Assembly (NCBI GenBank): GCA_036378475.1
Contig: DASUWJ010000072.1
Location: 1-6,008, forward strand
Reading direction: 5' to 3'
Length of the DNA: 6,008 nt
Source of the DNA: 13-2-20CM-68-14 sp036378475
GTDB taxonomy: Bacteria; Actinomycetota; Thermoleophilia; Gaiellales; Gaiellaceae
How positions within the stretch are numbered: position 1 is the stretch's first letter; every line of letters starts with the position of its first letter. The translations under genes and the position numbers were made by a program. The notes under the pieces were generated by a model. The model saw only the letters and a list, made by a program, of their open reading frames with translations. It did no database searches and was not told the DNA's origin. This document shows positions 1 through 6,008 of the stretch, piece by piece.

Positions 1-2004
1 GACCCGGGTGCGATCCGGCGCTTTCGCTTCCGACACCCGACCGCCTCGGGCAAGACGATCGCGGCCGCGGGCTTCGTCGAGGCCGCCCGCACGCTCGGCG
101 TTCTGATCCTGACCCACCGACGCCTGCTCGTCTCCCAGTTCAACCGCGACTTGACCGCGGAGGGCTACGGCGAGCGCCTGACGGAGGCGATCGAGCGCGG
201 TCTGGAACCGGGCCGCCCGAACCCGCTCACGATCCAGACCTACGCCTGGTTCGCGCGCCACTGGCGAACCCTCAGCCCCGACGCCTACCACCTGGTGATC
301 TGCGACGAGGCGCACACGGCGCTCGGCGAGAAGACGAGCGCGGCGATTCGCGGCTTCACCGAGCCGATCTACATCGGCATGACCGCGACCGAGCAGCTGA
401 TCGCCAAGCAGGTCTCGGACGTCTTTCCGGCCTCGGTCGACGACCTGCCGCTCGGTGACGCGGCCCGGCGGGGGCTGATCGCCCCCCTGCGCTCCCTGCG
501 CGTCCCGCCTGCGGCTGCGATCCACACCGTGCCGATCGTCGGCGGCGACTTCGAGGAGCGCGCGCTCGCGCAGGCCCTCGACCACCAGGCCCTGAACCAG
601 GCGGCGGCGAGCCTGTATCGCGACCGCTTCGACTCGACGCCCGGGATCGTCTACGCGGCCGGGGTCGAGCACGCCTACAACCTCGCGAAGGAATTTCGCG
701 CCGCCGGCCTCAAGGCGGAGGCGGTCAGCGGCAAGACCCCACCCGTCAAGCTGGCGGAGATCCTGGCCGGCTACGAGCGCGGCGAGATCGACGTCCTGAT
801 CAACGCGATGCTGCTCGCCGAGGGCTGGAACTCGCCCCGCGCGACCGTCTGCATGCATCTGGCGCCGACCGCCAGCCGCCGCGTCTACCAGCAGCGGATC
901 GGCCGGATCATGCGGATCCACCCGCGCAAGGAGGCCGGCATCGTCGTCGACTTCGTCCCCAAGGCGGCGACGCACAACGAACGGGTCGTCTCGCTGCACG
1001 GCCTGCTCGACTCCGACTTCTACCGGGAAGGGGCCCGGGTCACCCCCGCGCCGCGCCGGCGCCAGCAGCGGCGCGCGCGGCGGAAGCTCTCGCCCGCTCC
1101 CTGGCTCGTTCCGGTCACGGCCGACGTCAAGCGGCGCCTGAACGTGATCACCCGCGAATGGCAGCGGGTCGACCCGCGCTTCCTGGACGAGGACGAGCAG
1201 CGCTACTGGGCCACGATCGCCGGCCGCAACGTCCGCTTCGACGAGCGGGTCGAGTTCGCGAAGAAGTTCACCGAGGGCGGCGCCTCCAGGGCGGCGCTGG
1301 AGACCTTCCTCGCCACCTGCGCCGCGGAGAACCCGAACCGGCGCCTGCGCATGACCGCGCTCGCAGACCGCGTCTCGATGGTGGTCGAGCGGGCCGACTT
1401 CGACGATCTCGTCACGCTCGTGACCCAGGCGCCGACCTGGGAGAAGGACCGGGTCCAGGGCGTCCGGACGCTGCTGCGCGCGATCGGGGAGGGCAAGGCC
1501 GACGCACCCGAGCAGATCCTCAACCGCTGGACCTGGAAGCTCGCGCGCGCGACCCGCAAGGTGCAGGATCGCCGCGCCAGCTCCCAGTTCCCGGAGGCGA
1601 AGCGCCTGCTCGGCGCGCTCGCCAACTCCCGCGGCCACAGGCACGAGGAGAACGCCGCCAAGCTCGTCAATGCCGCGAGGGAACAGCCGCTCGAGGTGGG
1701 AGTGGCGCTCCTCGCCTCGGCCGAGGGCTACACGCCGCGGGCGAACCAGCTGATCGACGCGGCGCGCGAGCGGCTCGGCACGCTGCAAGAGGTCGCGCAC
1801 GCGCTCGCCGAGAACCTGCCCGCGCCCAAGCAGCCGAGCGGCCGCTCCCGGCGGCGACGAAGGCGGCGGAAGAAGAAGGGCCAGGCCGGCCACGAGCAGG
1901 CGGAGCGAAACGGCCGGCAAGCGCTGCAGGCCTCGGCCGACGGCGCCGCGCCGTCACCATCACCCGAGGCGCTGCCGCAGCCCGAGGCGCCGCCGAAACC
2001 GTAA
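1..2004 (+). CDS. Superfamily 2 DEAH-type helicase with long unrecognised C-terminal region (5' partial)
   Basis: The reading frame is open from the first base, so the gene starts upstream of the window; 667 codons are visible. A TTG at 151 cannot be the start because the Walker A motif lies before it. Motifs seen in order: Walker A PTASGKT (37-57); LILTHRRLL, motif Ia (around 103-129); DEAH, motif II (304-315); MTAT, motif III (379-390); NAMLLAEGWNSPR, motif V (802-840); QQRIGRIMR, motif VI with its arginine fingers (889-915). This order is that of an SSL2/type I-III restriction-like SF2 ATPase that translocates on or unwinds nucleic acid. The two RecA-like lobes end near 1035. A basic linker (1054-1086) follows, then about 250 mostly helical residues I do not recognise (around 1090-1830), a run of seven Arg and three Lys (1849-1878), and a Pro/Ala-rich end. 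No nuclease or methylase motif is visible and no restriction partner is adjacent. Helicase call is firm; the cellular role (repair, RNA or defence) is open. Confidence 0.9.
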   Translation, partial: DPGAIRRFRFRHPTASGKTIAAAGFVEAARTLGVLILTHRRLLVSQFNRDLTAEGYGERLTEAIERGLEPGRPNPLTIQTYAWFARHWRTLSPDAYHLVICDEAHTALGEKTSAAIRGFTEPIYIGMTATEQLIAKQVSDVFPASVDDLPLGDAARRGLIAPLRSLRVPPAAAIHTVPIVGGDFEERALAQALDHQALNQAAASLYRDRFDSTPGIVYAAGVEHAYNLAKEFRAAGLKAEAVSGKTPPVKLAEILAGYERGEIDVLINAMLLAEGWNSPRATVCMHLAPTASRRVYQQRIGRIMRIHPRKEAGIVVDFVPKAATHNERVVSLHGLLDSDFYREGARVTPAPRRRQQRRARRKLSPAPWLVPVTADVKRRLNVITREWQRVDPRFLDEDEQRYWATIAGRNVRFDERVEFAKKFTEGGASRAALETFLATCAAENPNRRLRMTALADRVSMVVERADFDDLVTLVTQAPTWEKDRVQGVRTLLRAIGEGKADAPEQILNRWTWKLARATRKVQDRRASSQFPEAKRLLGALANSRGHRHEENAAKLVNAAREQPLEVGVALLASAEGYTPRANQLIDAARERLGTLQEVAHALAENLPAPKQPSGRSRRRRRRRKKKGQAGHEQAERNGRQALQASADGAAPSPSPEALPQPEAPPKP

Positions 2005-2017
2005 CGCGCGGGGGAAC

Positions 2018-2024
2018 GAAAGGA
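2018..2024 (+). promoter_or_regulatory. Ribosome binding site for the CcdA-thioredoxin gene
   Basis: GAAAGGA lies 9 nt before the GTG at 2034, a normal Shine-Dalgarno spacing, and it supports that start. It is the only reasonably clear ribosome binding site in the window. The whole gap after the helicase stop (2005-2033) is 29 nt with no visible hairpin or promoter-like sequence, so the two plus-strand genes are probably co-transcribed. Confidence 0.6.
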
Positions 2025-2033
2025 CCGTAGGCC

Positions 2034-3656
2034 GTGGTCCTGCTGCTCGGGATTGCCCTACTCGCCGGAGTGATCACGGCCGTCTCGCCCTGCGTCTTGC
2101 CGGTGCTGCCGATCATCTTCGCCGGCGGAGCAAGCGGCGGCAGGCGGCGGCCACTCGCGATCGTCGCCGGGATCGTCGTTGCCTTCACGGCCTCGCTCTT
2201 GGTTTTGACCTGGGTCCTGCGCCGGCTTCACCTGCCCCAGGACCTGCTGCGCGACCTGGCGATCGCACTGCTCTTCGTCGTCGCGGCGATGCTCGCCTTC
2301 CCCCGCTTCGCGGTCTTGCTCGAGCGTCCGCTCTCCCGCCTCGGCCGCCGGCCGGGCGGGGACCTGGGCGGCGGCTTCCTGCTCGGCCTGAGCCTCGGGC
2401 TCGTCTTCGTTCCCTGTGGAGGCGTGATTCAGGGCTACATCGCGGCCCAGTCGGCAAGCGTCGGCTCGCTCGGCGCAAAGACGGTCTCGATCACGGTCGC
2501 CTACGCACTCGGCGCGGCGGTGCCGATGCTCGCGATCGCCTACGGCGGCCGCGCGGCCGCCTCGGGCCTGCGCGCCTTCCGCGCGCACGCGGGCTCCGTC
2601 CGGACCGCGCTCGGCGTCGTCGTGGCGGCCTGCGCCTTCCTGATCGTCTTCCACGTCGACCGGACGCTGCAGACGAGGATCGGCGACTACACGAAGGTGC
2701 TCCAGCGCCACACAGAGAGCACCTGCGCCGCCAAGAAGCGGCTCGGCTACCGCTGCAACCGCGAGACGCTGCAGCTCGCCGACTTCGGAGCCGCGCCGGA
2801 CTTCCAGGGGATCACGGACTGGTTCAACTCCAGGCCTCTTTCGCTCAGGCAGCTGCGCGGCAAGGTCGTCCTGGTCGACTTCTGGACCTATTCTTGCATC
2901 AACTGCCTGCGCACGCTCCCGCACCTGAAGGCCTGGTGGCGGGACTACCACCGCGCGGGCCTCGAGCTCGTGGGCGTGCATACGCCCGAGTTCGGCTTCG
3001 AGGCGGTCCCCTCGAACGTGCGCGACGCGATCAAGCAGCTCGGCGTCACCTGGCCGGTCGCGCTCGATCCCAACTACGCGACCTGGAAGGCCTACCAGAA
3101 CGAGTATTGGCCGGCCGAGTACCTAATCGACAGGAACGGCCACCTCCGCAACGCGCACTTCGGGGAGGGCGACTACGCGCGGAGCGAGCGCCTGATCCGC
3201 CAGCTCCTCGGTCAGCCCGGGCCCGCCCGCGCGAGGCTGGCGGATCTGACCCCGACGGAGCCAATCACGCCCGAGACCTACCTCGGGTTCTCGCGTCTCG
3301 ACCCGCGCTATGCGGGCCTGCCGCTGATCGACAACCTGCCGCGCGCCTATCGGCTGCCGCCGCGGCTTGCCCAGAACGAGTGGGCCTACGCTGGCTCCTG
3401 GCGTGTCGGCGCCGAGCGCGCGGTCGCGCTTCGGAACGCGCAGCTGGCCCTGCACTTCCAGGCCCAGGCCGTCTACCTCGTGATGGGCGGCCGCGGCCGC
3501 GTGCGCGTCAGCGTCGGCGGCCGTCCGGCCCGCCCGATCCGCGTCGCCGGCATCAGCCGCCTGTACACCCTGCTCCACACGCCCCGCCTGCAGGACGCCG
3601 AGCTTCGGCTTTCCTTCAGTCCCGGGATTTCCGTCTACTCGTTTACCTTCGGCTGA
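2034..3656 (+). CDS. DipZ-like CcdA-thioredoxin fusion (membrane thiol-disulfide reductase)
   Basis: This 540-residue protein has three parts. Residues 1-210 form a CcdA/DsbD-type membrane domain with about six hydrophobic segments (near 1-30, 40-62, 71-96, 112-138, 149-171, 188-208). Its redox cysteines are Cys20 in SPCVLPVLP and Cys128 in VPCGG. Residues about 250-395 form a TlpA/redoxin-like thioredoxin domain with active site Cys288-Ile-Asn-Cys291 and the probable cis-proline Pro360 in YWPAEYLID. Residues about 405-540 are a beta-rich region matching the carbohydrate-binding-module-like end of Mycobacterium tuberculosis DipZ, a protein longer than this one (near 695 residues from memory). 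Expected role: take electrons from cytoplasmic thioredoxin, pass them through the membrane pair to the extracytoplasmic CINC site, and reduce target proteins, possibly in cytochrome c or oxidase maturation. The GTG start puts the first membrane segment at the very N-terminus, as usual for CcdA. Oddity: a second cysteine pair, Cys231 and Cys241, lies in the linker. The substrate is unknown. Confidence 0.9.
   Translation: MVLLLGIALLAGVITAVSPCVLPVLPIIFAGGASGGRRRPLAIVAGIVVAFTASLLVLTWVLRRLHLPQDLLRDLAIALLFVVAAMLAFPRFAVLLERPLSRLGRRPGGDLGGGFLLGLSLGLVFVPCGGVIQGYIAAQSASVGSLGAKTVSITVAYALGAAVPMLAIAYGGRAAASGLRAFRAHAGSVRTALGVVVAACAFLIVFHVDRTLQTRIGDYTKVLQRHTESTCAAKKRLGYRCNRETLQLADFGAAPDFQGITDWFNSRPLSLRQLRGKVVLVDFWTYSCINCLRTLPHLKAWWRDYHRAGLELVGVHTPEFGFEAVPSNVRDAIKQLGVTWPVALDPNYATWKAYQNEYWPAEYLIDRNGHLRNAHFGEGDYARSERLIRQLLGQPGPARARLADLTPTEPITPETYLGFSRLDPRYAGLPLIDNLPRAYRLPPRLAQNEWAYAGSWRVGAERAVALRNAQLALHFQAQAVYLVMGGRGRVRVSVGGRPARPIRVAGISRLYTLLHTPRLQDAELRLSFSPGISVYSFTFG
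2544..2561. repeat. Perfect 18-base GC palindrome inside the CcdA-thioredoxin gene
   Basis: GGCGGCCGCGCGGCCGCC is self-complementary and lies in the codons for the Gly-Gly-Arg-Ala-Ala-Ala stretch after the fifth membrane segment. It is made only of G and C and probably follows from the Ala/Gly/Arg codon make-up; no regulatory role is supported. Confidence 0.5.
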
Positions 3657-3659
3657 TCA
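3654..3659. other. Abutting convergent stop codons (TGATCA)
   Basis: The TGA of the plus-strand CcdA-thioredoxin gene (3654-3656) directly touches the TGA of the minus-strand PAC2 gene (3659-3657 on the complement), giving a six-base palindrome with no intergenic base. I see no strong hairpin with a T-run on either side; the nearest inverted repeat is an 8-base CGGGCCCG at 3669-3676. Transcription from each side must therefore either end inside the opposing gene or run on antisense. Confidence 0.9.
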
Positions 3660-4553
3660 CTGCTCGCGCGGGCCCGGCTCGGACTCTCCGTTGCCGGTCT
3701 CGCGCTCGCGCAGGTAGCGCGTCAGCTCCGCTGCCAAGGCGTCTCCGGAGGGAAGCTCCGCCTCCTCGTCGATCGTGTCCGAGCGGCGCTCGAGCTCCTC
3801 GACGTAGGCGGCCGTCTCCTCGTCGGCCGCGACCGCTTGGCTGACCTGCTCCTCGTAGGTCTCGGCGGCCTGGCGCAGCTCGGTGGTGTCGATCTCGATC
3901 CCGAGCAGGCCGCCCAGTCGCTCGCACAACGCGGCCGCGGCCCGCGGGCTCGGCGTCAGCGAGACGTAGTGCGGCACCGCAGCCCAGAAGCTGGCTGAGG
4001 GAATGCCCGCGTTGTGACAGGCATCGTGCAGGACGCCGACGATCCCGGTCGGGCCCTCGTAGCGCGAGGTGCTGAGGCCGAGCTCCTTGACGAGCTCCTG
4101 GTTCGACGCGCTGCCGGTGACCGGGGAGGCGCGCGTGTGCGGAACGTCCGCCAGGAGCGCCCCCAGCGTGACCACGAGCTCGACTCCGAGCGCACGGGCC
4201 TGACCGACGACGAGCTCGGTGAAAGTCCGCCAGCGGATGTTCGGCTCGATCCCGAGCAGGAGCACGAGGTCTCGCTCCAGGTGCCTGGGTTTCGCGTGGT
4301 AGAAGGCCGTTTCCGGCCAGTCGATCTGGCGGGTGATGCCCTCGACGAGCGAGACGTGCGGGCGGGTTGCCTGGAAATCGAAGAAGCCCTCCGGATCCAC
4401 GTCCGCAAACCGGTCCGCGCCCCAAAGCCGCGCCAGGAAGCCGGCCGCGAGCGAGGCAGCCTGGGCCCCGTCGTTCCAGCCGCGAAAGGCAGCAACGAGA
4501 ACCGGCCGCGTCAGCTCCGGCCTGGACGAGACCCGAAGCTCGCTATCCGCCAT
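3657..4553 (-). CDS. PAC2-family protein
   Basis: This 298-residue protein has the PAC2 fold signature (family named after proteasome assembly chaperone 2). Visible marks are RPVLVAAFRGWNDGAQAAS (residues about 16-34), LLLGIEPNIRWRTF, VVTLGALLADVPHTR, YEGPTGIVGVLHDAC and IPSASFWAAVPHYV, followed by an acidic helical tail containing PSGDALAAELTRYL. No signal peptide or membrane segment is present, so it should be cytoplasmic. In eukaryotes the family helps build the 20S proteasome; actinobacteria often carry such genes, but their molecular job is not settled, and no proteasome or Pup gene is in this window. The ATG start (4553-4551) is fixed by an in-frame TAG only four codons upstream, which is the ctaA stop. 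No Shine-Dalgarno sequence precedes it, so translation probably depends on ribosomes finishing ctaA. The family call is firm; the function is not. Confidence 0.88.
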   Translation of the reverse strand: MADSELRVSSRPELTRPVLVAAFRGWNDGAQAASLAAGFLARLWGADRFADVDPEGFFDFQATRPHVSLVEGITRQIDWPETAFYHAKPRHLERDLVLLLGIEPNIRWRTFTELVVGQARALGVELVVTLGALLADVPHTRASPVTGSASNQELVKELGLSTSRYEGPTGIVGVLHDACHNAGIPSASFWAAVPHYVSLTPSPRAAAALCERLGGLLGIEIDTTELRQAAETYEEQVSQAVAADEETAAYVEELERRSDTIDEEAELPSGDALAAELTRYLRERETGNGESEPGPREQ

Positions 4554-4562
4554 GGAGAGAGT
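4554..4562 (-). other. ctaA/PAC2 junction: 9 nt, same reading frame
   Basis: Between the ctaA TAG (4565-4563) and the PAC2 ATG (4553-4551) lie only nine bases, encoding Thr-Leu-Ser if read through. Both genes are in the same frame. The upstream complement strand has no GGAGG-like element, so coupled re-initiation is the likely way PAC2 is translated. The ctaA stop sits in an 8-base palindrome, CTACGTAG (4563-4570). Confidence 0.8.
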
Positions 4563-5507
4563 CTACGTAGGGCCGCGCGCGAGGGCGGCTGGCGGCCGCC
4601 AGAAGGCCGTCACGAGCGCGACGATCCCGAGCCACGCGGTCGCCGCCATGGCGACATGGAGCAAAACGAGGTACCACGGCAGCTTCAGCCGGTACTGCAG
4701 CTCGCCGAGCCCGGCCTGCAGAAGCAGCACGCCGAGCAGGGCGAGGGCCGCTCGGAAGAGCTCCGGGGAGCGCTCCCGGCGGGCGGCCAGGTAGCCGAGC
4801 AGGAAGAGGTACGAGCAGCCGAAGACCGCGACGACGCCCGCATGCGCGAAGACCACCGGCTGCAGGCGCGCGAGGCGGTGGACCTGGGTCGTGCCGCCCC
4901 CCGAATGCGGACCGGCCGCCGTTGCGAGCGAGCCGCTGACCAGCAGAGCCAGTCCCGCCGCCGCCAGGCCGAGTCCGAAGCGCTGCACCTCCCGCGGAAC
5001 CAGGGCCCGGGCGCGGCCGCCCACGAGCTCGTACGCCGCGAAACCGAGCACGACCGCCCCGGCGAGGAGCAGCATCGAAAGGAGCAAATGCGCCGCCACG
5101 ACCGGCCACTGGAGATGGGTCTTGACCGCGAGATAGCCGAGCGGTGCCTGGGCGAGCGCCCCGGCGAAGAGGACGGCCGCAAGCCGCCGGGCGCCGCGTG
5201 AGAGCGGCGTCCAGTGGGCGGCGAGCGCGACCACGAGCGTAATCAGGATCGCCACCCCTCCGACGACCCGGTTACCGAACTCGATGTAGGCGTGGTAGTC
5301 CTTCTGGGGCAGCGGCTGGCCCGCTTCGCAACCCGGCCAGTGTCGGCAGCCGAGTCCCGAGCTCGTCAGCCGGACCGCCGCCCCGGTGGCCACGATCAAC
5401 CAGAGGGCGAAGAGCTCGAGCGCCGCCAGGCGGGCGAACCAGGCCGGGGCGACCGCGAAGGCGCGGAGGCGGGCAACGGTGGTTGATTCCACCTGCACGC
5501 GAATCAC
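4563..5507 (-). CDS. ctaA: Heme A synthase (COX15/CtaA family)
   Basis: This 314-residue integral membrane protein has about eight hydrophobic segments (near residues 25-47, 80-98, 108-128, 135-160, 176-197, 217-240, 252-270, 278-303). CtaA oxidises the C8 methyl of heme O to a formyl group, making heme A for aa3-type cytochrome oxidase. Family marks: GAAVRLTSSGLGC with Cys54 and Cys60 in the first outer loop, matching the known loop disulfide; EFGNR (76-80); AHLLLSM with His140; ATAAGPHSGGG; HAGV with His222; and LPWYLVLLH with His284. These three histidines match heme ligands of Bacillus subtilis CtaA, while the position of its first ligand (His in E-x-x-H-R) is Asn79. The GTG start at 5507 lies 1 nt after the stop of the upstream gene with no good ribosome binding site; GTG codons 4 and 6 are possible alternatives. 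The heme O synthase gene ctaB is not in the window. Confidence 0.93.
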   Translation of the reverse strand: MIRVQVESTTVARLRAFAVAPAWFARLAALELFALWLIVATGAAVRLTSSGLGCRHWPGCEAGQPLPQKDYHAYIEFGNRVVGGVAILITLVVALAAHWTPLSRGARRLAAVLFAGALAQAPLGYLAVKTHLQWPVVAAHLLLSMLLLAGAVVLGFAAYELVGGRARALVPREVQRFGLGLAAAGLALLVSGSLATAAGPHSGGGTTQVHRLARLQPVVFAHAGVVAVFGCSYLFLLGYLAARRERSPELFRAALALLGVLLLQAGLGELQYRLKLPWYLVLLHVAMAATAWLGIVALVTAFWRPPAALARGPT

Positions 5508-5508
5508 T

Positions 5509-6008
5509 CTAGAGGAGCGGTTCCAAGAGCTCCCGGTCGGGGTAGCCGTCCGCGCCCTCGACCGGGGTCGGACGCGAGCCGAGGAAGAGCGGCCGGTCGG
5601 CCGCGTTCAGGAGCACCGGCATCAAATCGCGCCCGCGCAGCCGGCCGAGGATGCCGGCGGCGCAGGGCAGCTCGCCAAAGCTCGTCACCCCGTCGGCGCG
5701 GACGCCCGGCCCGGCGACGAGCAGGGGCACGGGGTCGCCGGAGTGGATCACGTCCGGGCTGGCCGGAGTCGCATGATCACCGGTCACGCAGACGACCGCG
5801 CCGGCTGCGAGCTCCGCCAGGCCACTCAGCTCGGCGTCGAGCTCCTCGATCGCCCGGCGCTTGCGCTCGGGGTCCTTCGCGTGGCCGGCCTCGTCCGCCC
5901 GCTTGTCGTGCGCATAGACGAACGTGTCGCCCGCCTCGAGCCGCTCGGCGACTAGGCCGAGATCGAGCGGCCGCTCGATCGGCTCGAGCGAGAGCGAGCT
6001 CCCCAGGC
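5509..6008 (-). CDS. apgM: 2,3-bisphosphoglycerate-independent phosphoglycerate mutase, archaeal type (5' partial, C-terminal part)
   Basis: The minus-strand frame is open from the window edge to the TAG at 5511-5509, giving the last 165 residues; the family is about 400 residues long, so the N-terminal half with the catalytic serine lies beyond 6008. The ATG at 5787 is internal, because conserved sequence continues upstream of it. Motifs of the alkaline phosphatase superfamily metal site are visible: FVYAHDKRADEAGH (last part 5910-5881), TGDHATP (5784-5764) and HSGDPVP (5745-5725), followed by GRLRGRDLMPVLLN and a C-terminal tail ending LLEPLL. The enzyme interconverts 3- and 2-phosphoglycerate in glycolysis and gluconeogenesis using divalent metal, probably manganese, in the cytoplasm. 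It is the first visible gene of the apgM-ctaA-PAC2 operon, so the operon promoter is outside the window. A related phosphonopyruvate decarboxylase annotation is possible but less likely. Confidence 0.88.
   Translation of the reverse strand, partial: LGSSLSLEPIERPLDLGLVAERLEAGDTFVYAHDKRADEAGHAKDPERKRRAIEELDAELSGLAELAAGAVVCVTGDHATPASPDVIHSGDPVPLLVAGPGVRADGVTSFGELPCAAGILGRLRGRDLMPVLLNAADRPLFLGSRPTPVEGADGYPDRELLEPLL
5961..5980. repeat. Perfect 20-base palindrome inside apgM
   Basis: GATCGAGCGGCCGCTCGATC reads the same on both strands and is centred on a GCGGCCGC core; it does not extend further on either side. On the minus strand it covers the codons for Ile-Glu-Arg-Pro-Leu-Asp. There is no loop, so it would form a cruciform rather than a terminator hairpin. 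It may simply reflect GC-rich codon choice, since an 18-base palindrome of similar make-up occurs at 2544-2561. Confidence 0.6.

Noticed and set aside
151..153. TTG as the helicase start
   Set aside because: Walker A and motif Ia are encoded in the same frame upstream (37-129), so the real start is before the window.
1..2004. Restriction or defence system built on the helicase
   Set aside because: No nuclease, methylase, specificity subunit or other defence gene is next to it within the window; the neighbour is a thiol-redox membrane protein. The upstream side cannot be seen.
1158..2030. 290-codon plus-strand frame overlapping the helicase C-terminal region
   Set aside because: It is an Ala/Arg/Gly-rich out-of-frame reading of the helicase gene; the helicase frame continues unbroken to 2004.
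2058..2981. 307-codon minus-strand open frame opposite the CcdA-thioredoxin gene
   Set aside because: Its composition is typical of an antisense shadow (Arg, Glu, Asp, Gln rich) and the opposite strand encodes a clear DipZ-like protein.
3487..3500. 14-base palindrome GCGGCCGCGGCCGC and similar GCGGCCGC cores elsewhere (for example 4589-4602)
   Set aside because: These recur wherever Ala, Gly and Arg codons cluster, so they look compositional.
4014..5201. 395-codon plus-strand open frame opposite PAC2 and ctaA
   Set aside because: It lies antisense to two confidently identified genes, is rich in Arg, Glu and Gln as expected for a mirrored GC-rich frame, and has no family motif.
5507..5514. 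CTCTAGAG palindrome across the apgM stop and ctaA start as a regulatory site
   Set aside because: It is only eight bases and follows largely from the stop codon placement; nothing else supports an operator there.

Overview
The window is GC-rich throughout (roughly 70% by eye) and almost entirely coding. It has GTG starts, very tight gene packing and a set of actinobacterial families: a DipZ-like CcdA/thioredoxin fusion, a PAC2-family protein and an E-x-x-N-R CtaA. This suggests a high-GC actinobacterium, perhaps of the Thermoleophilia (Solirubrobacterales/Gaiellales) type. That placement is inferred from composition and gene content; no marker gene here fixes it.

Layout: two plus-strand genes converge on three minus-strand genes. 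Plus strand: a superfamily 2 helicase (1-2004) whose 5' end is cut off by the window, then after 29 nt a CcdA-thioredoxin fusion (2034-3656). Minus strand, in transcription order: the C-terminal part of an archaeal-type cofactor-independent phosphoglycerate mutase (6008-5509, start outside the window), heme A synthase ctaA (5507-4563) and a PAC2-family protein (4553-3657). The two convergent genes end on directly abutting stop codons that together read TGATCA (3654-3659).

Function: the minus-strand genes are separated by 1 and 9 nt and lack clear ribosome binding sites, so they look like a translationally coupled operon. It joins a glycolytic enzyme, a step in cytochrome oxidase cofactor synthesis and a protein of unclear bacterial role. 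The CcdA-thioredoxin protein should move reducing equivalents across the membrane to extracytoplasmic targets, which fits thematically with ctaA (respiratory chain assembly), although the two are on opposite strands. The helicase has a standard motor but a long C-terminal region that I do not recognise.

I found no RNA gene, insertion sequence, CRISPR array, phage gene, origin or clear terminator. No stretch over 300 bases lacks a gene. I see no convincing new multi-gene system. The points most worth checking are the helicase C-terminal domain, the extra cysteine pair in the DipZ-like protein, and the tight apgM-ctaA-PAC2 operon with its same-frame ctaA/PAC2 junction.
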